Shown: positions 7,935-16,731, counted from the stretch's first letter. The stretch: DNA of 64,000 nt from Gemmiger gallinarum (GCF_014982805.1 NZ_JADCKC010000004.1:111602-175601), one strand, 5' to 3'. A program made the numbers and translations. Notes: generated by a model not told the origin, from the letters alone.

Positions 7935-9275
7935 ATGAACCATCAGGACCTGCTGCGGGTGTGCATCCAGAACCTGCTGCGGCGCAAGTCCCGCACCTTT
8001 CTCACTGTGCTGGGGGTGCTCATCGGATGCTGTTCCATCGTCATCATGGTCTCCCTGGGCATTGGCATGAAGGAATCCCAGGACAAGCTTCTGGCCGAGC
8101 TGGGAGATCTCACCATCATCACCGTCACCGCCCCCCAGAAGGGCAAGGGCAAGAAAAAGCTGGACGACGCCCTGGTCAGGCAGATCCGGGGCATGGAGGG
8201 GGTGGAGGCCGTCTCCCCCAAGCTGTCCATGGACAACTACACCTTCCGCATCCTTGCGGGGCAGACCAGGCGCTATGTGGCGGACTGGGTCTCCCTGGTG
8301 GGGCTGGACACCGCCCAGCTGGAACGCCTGGGCTACAAGCTGGACAAGGGCAGCTATCCCTCGTCGGGGGAGGTAGCACTGGGCCAGTACTTTGCCTACA
8401 ACTTCCGCGACACCCTGCGCCCCGAAGGCTCCAACACCATCAACCGGTGGGATGCCGGCTTTGACGAGTCCGGCCGCCTGCTCCCTCCGCCCGACGCCTA
8501 CTTTGACCCCCTCCATGAGCCCCTGACCCTGGAGGTGGAGACCGACAACGGCGCCAAGGTGACCTTTTCCCTCAAGGCCTCCGGGTCGGTCAAAGAGGAC
8601 AACGCCAAGGGCTACGAGACCTCCGAGGGCATCCTTATGAGCATTGCCGACCTGCGGGCCATCCAGCAGAAGCTGAACGGCAGCACCGGCAAGCCCGCCC
8701 CCTATGATTCCCTGGTGGTCAAGGTGACGGATATTTCCCGGGTAGAGCCGGTGGAAAACGCCATCAAGGGCCTGGGCTACACCACCGAATCCATGGAGAG
8801 CATCCGCAAGCCCATGGAAAAAGAAGCCCGCCAGAAGCAGATGATGCTGGGCGGGCTGGGGGCCATCTCTCTGTTCGTTGCTGCGCTGGGCATCACCAAT
8901 ACCATGATCATGTCCATTTCGGAGCGCACCAAAGAGATCGGCGTGATGAAATCTCTGGGCTGTTTTGTCTACGATATCCGGGTCATGTTTCTGACCGAGG
9001 CCGGAGCCATCGGGCTGGTGGGGGGACTCATCGGCTGCGTCATCAGCTTCTTTATCTCGGTCATGGTCAACCTGGTTGCCATGGGAGAGTTTTCTCCCCT
9101 CAACATCCTTCCCGCCATCTTCGGAAGCGAGACGGTCAACCGCGTGTCGGTGATCCCGCCGTGGCTGTACCTTTTCGCCGTCGCCTTCTCGGTGCTCATC
9201 GGCCTGGGGTCGGGGTATTACCCGGCCAACAAGGCGGTGCAGATTCCCGCCCTGGAGGCGATCAAGAGCGAGTGA
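7935..9275 (+). CDS. MacB-like FtsX-domain ABC permease
   Basis: The 446-residue permease has a membrane helix near residues 15-45 following LLRRKSRTFLTVLGVLIG, a large extracytoplasmic domain, and three C-terminal helices (about 300-325, 355-385, 405-430) with ISERTKEIGVMKSLG between them. This is the MacB/FtsX topology. It begins 3 bp after the CARDB gene and closes the operon ahead of a strong terminator. The substrate is unknown; family members export peptides or antibiotics, or control cell-wall hydrolases. Confidence 0.92.
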   Translation: MNHQDLLRVCIQNLLRRKSRTFLTVLGVLIGCCSIVIMVSLGIGMKESQDKLLAELGDLTIITVTAPQKGKGKKKLDDALVRQIRGMEGVEAVSPKLSMDNYTFRILAGQTRRYVADWVSLVGLDTAQLERLGYKLDKGSYPSSGEVALGQYFAYNFRDTLRPEGSNTINRWDAGFDESGRLLPPPDAYFDPLHEPLTLEVETDNGAKVTFSLKASGSVKEDNAKGYETSEGILMSIADLRAIQQKLNGSTGKPAPYDSLVVKVTDISRVEPVENAIKGLGYTTESMESIRKPMEKEARQKQMMLGGLGAISLFVAALGITNTMIMSISERTKEIGVMKSLGCFVYDIRVMFLTEAGAIGLVGGLIGCVISFFISVMVNLVAMGEFSPLNILPAIFGSETVNRVSVIPPWLYLFAVAFSVLIGLGSGYYPANKAVQIPALEAIKSE

Positions 9276-9321
9276 CCAGGGGCCCATCCTCACCCCGGTC
9301 GTCTCGCCGCTCCCCTTTCTT

Positions 9322-9362
9322 CCGCCCCGGCATCTTCCCATCCGGATGCCGGGGCGGTTTTG
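9322..9362 (+). terminator. Terminator of the ABC export operon
   Basis: A perfect 13-bp stem (9322-9334 with 9345-9357), loop TTCCCATCCG, followed by TTTTG on the plus strand. Confidence 0.85.
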
Positions 9363-9386
9363 TATTTCCCGGGATGGGCTCCATAC

Positions 9387-9424
9387 AAAAAACACCGCTC
9401 TTCTGCCCGGCAGTGCTGCCGGGC
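9387..9424 (-). terminator. Terminator of the thiamin operon
   Basis: On the minus strand GCCCGGCAG and CTGCCGGGC form a 9-bp stem with a CA loop (9405-9424), flanked by a CCGC/GCGG outer pairing and followed by TGTTTTTT (9387-9393). It lies about 40 bp beyond the thiC stop. Confidence 0.65.
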
Positions 9425-9465
9425 GGAGGGCGGTGGACTTTTTATAAGGGTTCAGGCCGGGCGGG

Positions 9466-10776
9466 TTACAGAATGTCGATGTGCTCGCCGCTGAGGGCCT
9501 TGTTCATGCTGCGCACGGCGCAGAACTTGCCGCACATGGAGCAGGTGTCGTCGTGCTCGGGGGAACGGTCGGCCCGGATGGCCTTGGCGGTCTCGGGGTC
9601 GAGGGCGCAGGCCCACTGGGCTTCCCAGTCCAGGGCGCGGCGGGCGTCGCCCATTTTATCGTCGATTTCCCGGGCGCCCCGGACACCCTTGGCGATGTCG
9701 GCGGCGTGGGCGGCGATCTTGCTGGCGATGATGCCCTGTTTCACGTCATCCAGGTTGGGCAGGGCCAGATGTTCCGCCGGGGTGACATAGCAGAGGAAGG
9801 CCGCGCCGTTCATGGCGGCAATGGCACCGCCGATGGCCGCGGTGATGTGGTCGTAGCCGGGGGCGATGTCGGTGACCAGGGGTCCCAGCACATAGAAGGG
9901 CGCGCCCTGGCAGATGGTCTGCTGGACCTTCATGTTGGCGGCGATCTGATCCATGGGCACATGGCCGGGGCCTTCCACCATGACCTGAACGTCCTTTTCC
10001 CAGGCGCGCTTGGTCAGTTCGCCCAGGCAGACCAGCTCTTCGATCTGGCAGACATCGGTGGCGTCGGCCAGACAGCCGGGACGGCAGGCATCTCCCAGAG
10101 AGATGGTCACGTCGTACTCCCGGCAGATGTCCAGGATCTCGTCAAAGTACTCGTAGAAGGGGTTTTCCTGGCCGGTCATGCACATCCAGGCAAAGACCAG
10201 GGAACCGCCCCGGGAGACGATGTTCATCTTGCGCTTATGCTTGCGGATCTGATCGATGGTCTTGCGGGTGATGCCGCAGTGCAGCGTCACAAAGTCCACG
10301 CCATCCTGGGCGTGCAGACGCACCACATCGATAAAGTCCCTGGCGCTCAGGGTGTCCAGATCCCGCTGGTAGTGGATGACGCTGTCATACACCGGCACCG
10401 TGCCGATCATGGCCGGGCATTCCCGGGTGAGCTTCTGGCGGAAAGGCTGGGTGTTGCCGTGGCTGGACAGGTCCATGATGGCCTCGCCGCCCATTTTGAC
10501 GGCAGCCATGACCTTCTGCATCTCCACGTCGTAGTCCTTGCAGTCCCGGGAGACGCCCAGGTTCACGTTGATCTTGGTGCGCAGCATGGAGCCCACGCCC
10601 TCGGGGTCCAGGCAGGTGTGCAGCTTGTTGGCCGGGATGACCACCTTGCCCGAGGCTACCAGGGGCAGCAGCTCCTCCACCGTCATCCGTTCCTTTTTGG
10701 CAACGGTCTCCATCTGGGGGGTCGCAATGCCCTTGCGCGCCGCCTCCATCTGGGTGGCATAGTTGCGTTCACTCAT
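9466..10776 (-). CDS. thiC: Phosphomethylpyrimidine synthase ThiC
   Basis: The 436-residue radical-SAM enzyme converts 5-aminoimidazole ribotide to hydroxymethylpyrimidine phosphate. Family blocks include [35 protein letters not shown] and [19 protein letters not shown]. The C-terminal cluster motif reads CSMCGKFC, spaced CX2CX3C, one residue shorter than the CX2CX4C of the E. coli enzyme. The start at 10776 (MSERNYATQ) follows AAAGGAG; the long upstream extension in the same frame overlaps thiD and is not real. It is the last gene of the thi operon, 26 nt after thiD. Confidence 0.96.
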   Translation of the reverse strand: MSERNYATQMEAARKGIATPQMETVAKKERMTVEELLPLVASGKVVIPANKLHTCLDPEGVGSMLRTKINVNLGVSRDCKDYDVEMQKVMAAVKMGGEAIMDLSSHGNTQPFRQKLTRECPAMIGTVPVYDSVIHYQRDLDTLSARDFIDVVRLHAQDGVDFVTLHCGITRKTIDQIRKHKRKMNIVSRGGSLVFAWMCMTGQENPFYEYFDEILDICREYDVTISLGDACRPGCLADATDVCQIEELVCLGELTKRAWEKDVQVMVEGPGHVPMDQIAANMKVQQTICQGAPFYVLGPLVTDIAPGYDHITAAIGGAIAAMNGAAFLCYVTPAEHLALPNLDDVKQGIIASKIAAHAADIAKGVRGAREIDDKMGDARRALDWEAQWACALDPETAKAIRADRSPEHDDTCSMCGKFCAVRSMNKALSGEHIDIL

Positions 10777-10802
10777 GGTTTTGCTCTCCTTTATGTTTGA
10801 AT

Positions 10803-11609
10803 TCAGTCTGATTCCCTGGCAAACTCGCCCTGCAGGTCCCAGGCATGGTTCATGGGGCCGCTGCCCTTGCCCAGGTCCAGCATGGCGGACAACGCCCCGG
10901 TCAGGTACTCCTTGGCCCGCCCCACCGCCACGGCCAGGGGGTAGCCCTTGGCCAGGTTGGCGGCAATGGCGCTGGACAGGGTGCACCCGGTGCCGTGGGT
11001 GTTGGGGTTGTCGATGCGCTTGCCCTCAAACCACTGAAGCCCCGCGTCCCAGCAAAGCAGATCGTTGGCGTCGTTGACCCGGTGGCCGCCTTTCAGCAGC
11101 ACAGCGCAGCCGTAGCGGTCACGGATGACCTGGGCGGCCGCTTCCATGGCGGCGGGGCTGTCGATGGTGCAGCCGGCCAGCAGCTCGGCTTCCGGGATGT
11201 TGGGGGTGGCGACGATGGCCAGGGGCAGAAGCTCCCGGGTCAAGGTCTCCACCGCCTCCGGCCGGATGAGCCGGGCGCCGCTGGTGGCCACCATGACGGG
11301 GTCGACGACGATGTTCTCTGCGCCGTAAAAGCGCAGCCTGTCGGCAATGACCGAGATGAGCTCGGGGGAGGAGACCATGCCGATCTTGACGGCATCGGGC
11401 CGGATATCGGTAAAGACCGAATCCAGCTGCTGCCGCAGGAAATCGGGGGTGGCCTCCTGGATTGCCTGGACGCCGGTGGTGTTCTGGGCCGTCAGGGCGG
11501 TGATGGCGGTCATGGCAAAGACGCCGTTCATCGTCATGGTTTTGAGATCGGCCTGAATCCCGGCGCCTCCGCTGGAATCGCTCCCGGCGATGGATAATGC
11601 TGTTTTCAT
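10803..11609 (-). CDS. thiD: Hydroxymethylpyrimidine (phosphate) kinase ThiD
   Basis: The 268-residue ribokinase-fold enzyme phosphorylates HMP and HMP-P to give HMP-PP. The N-terminus [20 protein letters not shown] and the C-terminal [15 protein letters not shown] (anion hole and catalytic Asp/Cys region) are diagnostic. The start at 11609 follows GGAAGG; the in-frame start 48 nt upstream is not conserved. It lies between thiE (282-nt gap) and thiC and shares their leader unless an internal promoter exists. Confidence 0.95.
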   Translation of the reverse strand: MKTALSIAGSDSSGGAGIQADLKTMTMNGVFAMTAITALTAQNTTGVQAIQEATPDFLRQQLDSVFTDIRPDAVKIGMVSSPELISVIADRLRFYGAENIVVDPVMVATSGARLIRPEAVETLTRELLPLAIVATPNIPEAELLAGCTIDSPAAMEAAAQVIRDRYGCAVLLKGGHRVNDANDLLCWDAGLQWFEGKRIDNPNTHGTGCTLSSAIAANLAKGYPLAVAVGRAKEYLTGALSAMLDLGKGSGPMNHAWDLQGEFARESD

Positions 11610-11856
11610 GGAAAAGCCTTCCTTTCCGCGCGGTTCCATCAGAAAACAAAGCCGCAAAATTCTAACTGCAAGACGGCATCTGCCGCGTTATCGGGCTTTG
11701 CGTTCTACCAAGGAGCGCTTCAGCCCTCTGCCTTGCAGCGATTTTGCGATGCTTTGCAGTTTTTATAAAACCTTTGTTTTCTTATGTCACTCGCGCCTTC
11801 CGCATTGATCTTTTCTATCGCGACAGAGAGTGGTGCCCCCGGTCTGCCGCGCCGAA

Positions 11857-11880
11857 GTTTTCCACAAGGATGTGGAAAAC
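11857..11880 (-). repeat. Perfect inverted repeat in the thiE-thiD gap
   Basis: GTTTTCCACA and TGTGGAAAAC form a 10-bp inverted repeat with a 4-nt loop, 12 bp after the thiE stop. It could be an intra-operon hairpin or attenuator, but no T-tract follows. I see no gene in the rest of the 282-bp gap and no TPP-riboswitch core, so the role is open. Confidence 0.5.
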
Positions 11881-11891
11881 CTGTCGGTCTG

Positions 11892-12539
11892 TTATTTCTC
11901 CGTGCCGGTCATTCGGTCGGAGAGAGCGCGCAGTTCCCGGCAGGCGGCGGTGATATCCGGTGCCGAGAAGATGGCGGACACGACGGCCACGCCGTCCACC
12001 CCGCTGCCGCGCAGCAGCGGGATGTTCTTTGCCCCGATGCCGCCGATGGCGACCACCGGGATATCCACCGCCCTGCAGATGTCCCGCAGGGTGTCAAAGG
12101 AGAGCGGTGTCACGTTGTTTTTGGTGCTGGTACCGAAGACGGCCCCCGCCCCCAGATAGTCCGCCCCGCCCGCCTGGGCGCGGAGGGCTTCCTCTACGTT
12201 ATGGGCCGAGACGCCGACGATCATGGCGTCCCCCACCCGGCGGCGGACTTCCTCCACCGGCATGTCGTCCTGGCCCACATGGACGCCGTCCGCCCCGCAG
12301 GCAACGGCAATGTCCAGGTTGTCGTTGATGATGAAAGGCACCCCGTACCGGCGGCAGAGGTCCCGGATGTCCCGGGCCTCAGCCAGAAAGGCGTCGGCAT
12401 CCAGCTGCTTTTCCCGCAGCTGCACGCAGGTCACGCCCCCCTGCAGGGCGGCCTCCACCTGCTCATACAGCGTCTGCCGGCCCACCCAGGCACGGTCGGT
12501 CACGGCGTAGAGCCGCATGGTCTGTTTATCGCACTTCAT
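11892..12539 (-). CDS. thiE: Thiamin phosphate synthase ThiE
   Basis: The 215-residue TIM-barrel enzyme joins HMP-PP with hydroxyethylthiazole phosphate to make thiamin phosphate. Recognisable blocks are RLYAVTDR, VQLREKQLD, INDNLDIAVACGADGVHVGQDD, the GTSTKNN loop and PVVAIGGI. The ATG at 12539 overlaps the end of thiM by 14 bp, suggesting translational coupling. Length and motifs are normal. Confidence 0.95.
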   Translation of the reverse strand: MKCDKQTMRLYAVTDRAWVGRQTLYEQVEAALQGGVTCVQLREKQLDADAFLAEARDIRDLCRRYGVPFIINDNLDIAVACGADGVHVGQDDMPVEEVRRRVGDAMIVGVSAHNVEEALRAQAGGADYLGAGAVFGTSTKNNVTPLSFDTLRDICRAVDIPVVAIGGIGAKNIPLLRGSGVDGVAVVSAIFSAPDITAACRELRALSDRMTGTEK

Positions 12540-13347
12540 ATCGGGTGCCTTCCTCCAGCTGTTCGGGTGTGAGATGATACACCGCATCGATGATGTAGTT
12601 CCGGTAGCTTGCATTGCCGTCCAACGGGCCCAGCCGCCGGTGGGCAAGCTCCCCGCAAAGGCCCATGGCGCAGACCGCCGCGGCTGCCGCCTCCCGCAGA
12701 TGGCCGGGGTTGGCCGCCGCAAAGGCCGCGGTCAGGCAGGTGAGCTGGCAGCCCGTCCCCGTGACCCGGCCCATCATGGGGTGGCCGTTATAAATGCAAT
12801 AAGCGGTGCTGCCGTCGGCCACAATGTCGATGTTCCCCGTCACCGCCACCACCGCCCCGGTCCTGGCGGCAAAGGCCTTGACAAAAGCCACCGCGGCAGG
12901 GAGCGTCTCCCCGGTGACGGCGTCGCCGGGGTCGGCGTCCACCCCGTGGGTGGCCCCGCTGCCCAGAGCCAGGGTCTTGATCTCCGAGAGATTGCCCCGT
13001 ATCACGTCAAAGCGGACTTCCCGCAGCAGCTGCAGGGCGGTGACGGTGCGCAGCTTCGACGCCCCCGCCCCCACCGGGTCCAGCACCGCCGGGATGCCCT
13101 TGGCATTGGCGGCCCGGCCCGAGGCGATCATGGCGGGGACAGTGTGCTGGTGGAGGGTGCCGATGTTGACGGCCAGTCCCTGACACAGGGCGGTGATCTC
13201 GGCGGACTCGCCGGGGTCGTCGGCCATGATGGGGGAAGCCCCGCAGGCCAGCAGCATGTTGGCGCAGTCGTTGGCGGTGACATAGTTGGAGATGGCGTGG
13301 ATCATCGGCTTTTTCCGGTGAAGGGCCTCAAGACAGGGTGCAAACAT
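12526..13347 (-). CDS. thiM: Hydroxyethylthiazole kinase ThiM
   Basis: The 273-residue enzyme phosphorylates hydroxyethylthiazole to feed ThiE, a salvage step. Family signatures are PMIHAISNYVTANDCANMLL near the N-terminus, MADDPGE, VLDPVGAGAS and the GTGCQLTC motif with the catalytic Cys near residue 195. AAGGAAAC precedes the ATG at 13347. It lies 24 nt after thiW and overlaps thiE. With ThiW it indicates thiazole uptake and salvage; no de novo thiazole genes are in the window. Confidence 0.95.
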   Translation of the reverse strand: MFAPCLEALHRKKPMIHAISNYVTANDCANMLLACGASPIMADDPGESAEITALCQGLAVNIGTLHQHTVPAMIASGRAANAKGIPAVLDPVGAGASKLRTVTALQLLREVRFDVIRGNLSEIKTLALGSGATHGVDADPGDAVTGETLPAAVAFVKAFAARTGAVVAVTGNIDIVADGSTAYCIYNGHPMMGRVTGTGCQLTCLTAAFAAANPGHLREAAAAAVCAMGLCGELAHRRLGPLDGNASYRNYIIDAVYHLTPEQLEEGTRYEVR

Positions 13348-13371
13348 ACAAAGTTTCCTTTTGTGTATTGG

Positions 13372-13890
13372 TTATCTTGCCAGTTTTTTCTGCATGGAGC
13401 TCAGGGCGCCGGTGCCCTTGAGGGCGTAGACCAGAATGCCCGACAGCACAGCGCCGGTGGCGGTGGAAACGAGGAAGGGCACAATGTAGGCGTAAAACGC
13501 AATGTCCGCGGTGCTCTGCCCCATGAGGAAAATGGCCACGGGATAAGCGGACAGGCCGCCCAGCACGGCGGTGCCGAAGACCTCACCCACCAGCGTCAGG
13601 GGCAGGTTGCGGGTAAAGCGGTAGGCCAGGCCGCAGAGCAGCGCCCCCACCATACTGCCGGGGAAAGCCATCAGGGTGCCCAGGCCGGTGAGGTTGCGGA
13701 TCAGGCTGGCGGCAAAGGCCACGCCCACGCCGTAGCCGGGGCCCAGCAAAACGGCGCAGAGGATATTGACCATGTGCTGGATGGGGGCGCACTTGCTGCC
13801 GAACATGGGGAAGGAGAACATGCTGCCCACCACGGCGACAGCGCAGAGCAGACCGGCAAGAGCGAGTTTCTGAACATGGGTACGTTTCAT
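13372..13890 (-). CDS. thiW: ThiW, thiazole-precursor ECF transporter S component
   Basis: The 172-residue protein has five or six membrane segments and the family block MFGSKCAPIQHMVNILCAVLLGPGYG. ThiW is the substrate-capture subunit that works with a shared ECF module to import the thiazole moiety. The start at 13890 (MKRTHVQKLALAG) follows AAAGGAAG; the longer upstream frame runs into the leader. It is the first gene behind the TPP riboswitch and adjoins thiM, as in many Firmicutes. Confidence 0.93.
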   Translation of the reverse strand: MKRTHVQKLALAGLLCAVAVVGSMFSFPMFGSKCAPIQHMVNILCAVLLGPGYGVGVAFAASLIRNLTGLGTLMAFPGSMVGALLCGLAYRFTRNLPLTLVGEVFGTAVLGGLSAYPVAIFLMGQSTADIAFYAYIVPFLVSTATGAVLSGILVYALKGTGALSSMQKKLAR

Positions 13891-13964
13891 TTTAGTTACT
13901 TCCTTTCGGTTGGATGTGGCGGGAAAGCGGTGGATGCAGCGCACTTTCCCAAAAAGTTTCGGGT

Positions 13965-14000
13965 CCCCGGGGCGGCGGACAAGGGCCTGCCGCCCCGGGG
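13965..14000 (-). other. Strong GC hairpin in the thi leader
   Basis: CCCCGGGGCGGC (13965-13976) and GCCGCCCCGGGG (13989-14000) form a perfect 12-bp stem in the 266-nt stretch between the riboswitch terminator and thiW. That stretch holds no gene I can support. The hairpin lacks a clean T-tract; it may be a second attenuator or an mRNA-stability element. Confidence 0.5.
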
Positions 14001-14156
14001 GGTACAAAAGTTCGGTCGAGGCTTGCTGGCCTCCTCTCACGCCGGAACACGGCTTCCCATCGCTGCAAACTGCATACAAGACACAGGGCGCTCCCCCTCT
14101 GCCCGCCGCGGCACTGCCGCGGAAGTTCCGCTTTCCTCCTCCTTTCCAAAAAGGCA

Positions 14157-14192
14157 CAAAAAACGGGAGGCACCACAAGCGGTGCCTCCCGG
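14157..14192 (-). terminator. Riboswitch-controlled intrinsic terminator
   Basis: On the minus strand CCGGGAGGCACC and GGTGCCTCCCG form a long stem (loop GCTTGT) followed by TTTTTTG, directly downstream of the TPP aptamer. This indicates regulation by premature transcription termination. Confidence 0.88.
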
Positions 14193-14201
14193 AAAAAGCT
14201 G

Positions 14202-14298
14202 ATGATTCCACGACTTCCTACGGCGGCATTATCCGCATCAGGTGTAAGGGTCGAAGGTGGTTCCTTCCTCTCAGCCCGTCATCACGAGCTCCCCCGGT
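14202..14298 (-). promoter_or_regulatory. TPP riboswitch (THI element)
   Basis: The minus strand contains the conserved aptamer segments GGGGGAGC, GGGCTGAGAGG, GACCCTTACACCTGATGC, GGATAATGCC and GCCGTAGGAAG in the right order. Thiamin pyrophosphate binding would favour the terminator just downstream and switch off thiW-thiM-thiE-thiD-thiC. Confidence 0.95.
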
Positions 14299-14314
14299 TT
14301 TCTGTTGTGAACCC

Positions 14315-14343
14315 ATTATAGCCCCTCGTCCCCGCCCCGTCAA
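14315..14343 (-). promoter_or_regulatory. Promoter of the thi operon
   Basis: On the minus strand TTGACG (14338-14343) and a perfect TATAAT (14315-14320) are 17 bp apart. The aptamer begins about 17 nt downstream of the -10. Confidence 0.88.
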
Positions 14344-14370
14344 TCGGTTTTGGGGAACGGAGTCGAAAAA

Positions 14371-15753
14371 TCAGTCCTGGCCGGGGACTTTGGGCAGGCG
14401 GGCAAAGCTTTCCGCCAGTTCCTCGTCGGTGGGGATGGTGTCGGTCATCTTGCCGTCGTGGAACTTTTCGTAGGCCACCATGTCGAAGTAGCCGGTGCCC
14501 GTCAGGCCGAAGAGGATGGTCTTTTCCTCCCCCGTCTCCTTGCAGCGCAGAGCCTCGTCCATAGCCACCCGGATGGCGTGGCTGCTCTCGGGAGCGGGCA
14601 GGATGCCCTCCACCCGGGCGAACTCTTCCGCCGCCTCAAAGACCTTGGTCTGCTCCACGGCCACCGCTTCCATCAGCCCATCGTGGTAGAGCTGGGACAG
14701 CACCGAGCTCATGCCGTGGTAGCGCAGGCCGCCCGCATGGTTGGCCGAGGGGATGAAGTTGCTGCCCAGGGTGTACATCTTGGCCAGGGGACAGACCATG
14801 CCGGTGTCGCAGAAATCGTAGGCGAACTTTCCCCGGGTGAAGCTGGGGCAGGAGGCAGGCTCCACCGCGATGAAGCGGTAGTCCGCCTCGCCCCGGAGCT
14901 TCTGGCCCATGAAGGGGGAGATCAGACCGCCCAGGTTGCTGCCGCCCCCCGCGCAGCCGATGATGATGTCGGGCTTGACGCCGTATTTGTCCAGAGCGGT
15001 CTTGGCCTCGAGGCCGATGACGCTCTGGTGCAGCAAGACCTGATTCAGGACGCTGCCCAGCACGTAGCGGTAGCCGGGGGTCCGGGTGGCCTTTTCCACC
15101 GCCTCGCTGATGGCGCAGCCCAAAGAACCGGTGGTGCCGGGATGTTCGGCCAGAATGCGGCGGCCCACCTCGGTCTCGGTGGAGGGGGAGGGCGTCACCG
15201 ACGCGCCGTAGACCCGCATGACCTCCCGGCGGAAGGGCTTCTGCTCATAGGAGCACTTGACCATATAGACCTTGCAGTCCAGACCCAGATAGGCGCAGGC
15301 CATGGACAGGGCGGTGCCCCACTGGCCGGCCCCCGTCTCGGTGGTTACGCCCTTGAGGCCCTGCTGCTTGGCGTAGTAGGCCTGGGCGATGGCGCTGTTG
15401 AGCTTGTGGCTGCCGGAGGTGTTGTTGCCCTCAAATTTATAGTAGATTCTGGCGGGGGTCTGGAGTTTTTTCTCCAGGCAGTAGGCCCGCACCAGCGGGG
15501 AGGGGCGGTACATCTTGTAGAAGTCCCGGATCTCGTCGGGGATGGGAATTTCCCGGGTGGTGTCGTCCAGCTCCTGGCGGATGAGCTCATCACAGAACAC
15601 GGGGCGCAGATCCTCGTACCCCATGGGCTGGCCGGTGGCCGGGTTGAGCAGCGGGGCAGGCTTGTGTTTCATGTCCGCGCGGACGTTGTACCAGGTGCGG
15701 GGCATTTCCTCTTCGGACAGGTAGATCTTGTAAGGGATGTTTGCTGCTGCCAT
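14371..15753 (-). CDS. trpB2: TrpB2-type tryptophan synthase beta chain
   Basis: The 460-residue PLP enzyme makes tryptophan from indole and serine. The PLP lysine lies in NTSGSHKLNSAIAQA (about residue 113), followed by TETGAGQWG and the phosphate-binding GCAGGGSN loop. The insertions RPSPLVRAYCLEKKLQ and KCSYEQKPFRREVM and the overall length mark the TrpB2 subfamily rather than TrpB1. No trpA is adjacent, so it may salvage free indole. The ATG at 15753 follows AAAGGAG; the longer frame runs through the T-box. The T-box upstream supports tryptophan control. Confidence 0.93.
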   Translation of the reverse strand: MAAANIPYKIYLSEEEMPRTWYNVRADMKHKPAPLLNPATGQPMGYEDLRPVFCDELIRQELDDTTREIPIPDEIRDFYKMYRPSPLVRAYCLEKKLQTPARIYYKFEGNNTSGSHKLNSAIAQAYYAKQQGLKGVTTETGAGQWGTALSMACAYLGLDCKVYMVKCSYEQKPFRREVMRVYGASVTPSPSTETEVGRRILAEHPGTTGSLGCAISEAVEKATRTPGYRYVLGSVLNQVLLHQSVIGLEAKTALDKYGVKPDIIIGCAGGGSNLGGLISPFMGQKLRGEADYRFIAVEPASCPSFTRGKFAYDFCDTGMVCPLAKMYTLGSNFIPSANHAGGLRYHGMSSVLSQLYHDGLMEAVAVEQTKVFEAAEEFARVEGILPAPESSHAIRVAMDEALRCKETGEEKTILFGLTGTGYFDMVAYEKFHDGKMTDTIPTDEELAESFARLPKVPGQD

Positions 15754-15787
15754 GATTGCGGCTCCTTTCTGTGCGCCGTGCGGGACC

Positions 15788-16110
15788 AAAACAAAAAGGC
15801 CTTTGTCCCACAGGGCATGTGTGAAAAATACCCTTTGGGACAAAAGCCTTGCGACTTCTGCGGTGCCACCCAAATTGACGAGGGGATGCCTCGCCCGCTC
15901 TATCGATGTGCCAACACACACCGTTCCCGCTAACGGGGGAAACCCGTCGGGTCCTACTGGGGAAGTCCCGTTCGGCCCGCCCTCGGCAGTCCATTCGGCA
16001 GGGTGCTTTCCGCCGCGCTCTCACCTGTCCGCGGCTCTCTTGGGGGAAACGACTCCTGCGTACTCCTCTGCGTCATCGGTTTGTACTTCAACGCTTTATC
16101 TCGTTGAATT
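15788..16110 (-). promoter_or_regulatory. T-box leader, probable tryptophan (UGG) specifier
   Basis: The minus strand carries the hallmark T-box bulge TGGGTGGCACCGC (15859-15871), preceded by a long stem-I region with AGAGAGCC and GGTGAGAGCG, and followed by a terminator stem (GGCTTTTGTCCC with GGGACAAAGGCC) and TTTTTGTTTT. The specifier is most likely TGG in CGAATGGACTG, matching the trpB2 gene it controls. Uncharged tRNA-Trp would stabilise the antiterminator. The T-box is certain; the specifier codon is inferred. Confidence 0.93.
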
Positions 16111-16116
16111 GCTCTG

Positions 16117-16145
16117 AGTGTACCGGACTTCACAACTGTTGTCAA
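16117..16145 (-). promoter_or_regulatory. Promoter of the T-box/trpB2 transcript
   Basis: On the minus strand TTGACA (16140-16145) and TACACT (16117-16122) are 17 bp apart, directly upstream of the T-box. Confidence 0.85.
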
Positions 16146-16258
16146 GGCCTTCTTTATTTTTCGGCGTTGTGCCCGGTCCGGCGGGGCCTTTTTTGGTGCA
16201 TCTCACAAAGTTTCCCCGGTTTTGCCGGGCATGCAGCGGCGGATGTTATCCCACGCAG

Positions 16259-16287
16259 TTGCCCCGCCGGGCCTGCGGTGCTATGAT
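16259..16287 (+). promoter_or_regulatory. Promoter of the TfoX-like gene
   Basis: TTGCCC at 16259-16264 and TATGAT at 16282-16287 are 17 bp apart, 53 nt upstream of the ATG at 16341. Confidence 0.6.
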
Positions 16288-16340
16288 GAAAACAGAAACT
16301 TCTTGCAGAAATTTCCTTCGGCGGAAAGGAGTGCACCTGT

Positions 16341-16631
16341 ATGGCATACCCCGACGACCACACCCTGCAGCTCTGGCTGGACGCCCTGCGCGGGCTGAAT
16401 GTCCGCATCAAAAAGATGTTCGGCTGTTACTGCCTTTACTGCGACGATCAGCCGGTGGGCTGGCTCAGCGGCAGTACCCTTTTTTTGCGGGAGGTGGGAC
16501 TGACCGATCTGCCCGCCGTCCCGGAGGATAAAATCCAGGAGATCCCCATCCCGCTGGAAGCCTGCGGCCAAAGCTGGCTGCCCCGGGCCGTGCAGGAGAC
16601 CGCCCGTCGGCGCAAAGCCGGGGGCCGCTGA
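16341..16631 (+). CDS. TfoX/Sxy N-terminal-domain-like small protein
   Basis: This 96-residue cytosolic protein has the TfoX_N-like core IKKMFGCYCLYCDDQPVGWLSGSTLFLRE, abridged here as MFGCYCLY and PVGWLSGSTLFLR. It ends in an Arg/Lys-rich tail. In Gammaproteobacteria Sxy activates competence genes; standalone N-terminal-domain proteins in Firmicutes have no established role. GGAAAGGAG precedes the ATG. Family assignment is by motif memory only, so it is moderate. Confidence 0.65.
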   Translation: MAYPDDHTLQLWLDALRGLNVRIKKMFGCYCLYCDDQPVGWLSGSTLFLREVGLTDLPAVPEDKIQEIPIPLEACGQSWLPRAVQETARRRKAGGR

Positions 16632-16731
16632 TTTTCCGCCGGGACGTTGCCCGGGGATTTCATCCATGACAGAGAAACGCCGCCCGCCTTTCCCGGACCG
16701 GGGCAAAGGCGGACAAGGAGGGTGATCCATC

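Noticed and set aside
6852..9395. 847-codon antisense ORF across the CARDB and permease genes
   Set aside because: The composition is typical of an antisense shadow and both sense genes are clearly real and complete.
11610..11891. Possible second TPP riboswitch in the thiE-thiD gap
   Set aside because: The conserved CTGAGA and ACCTGAT cores are absent; only a simple inverted repeat is visible.
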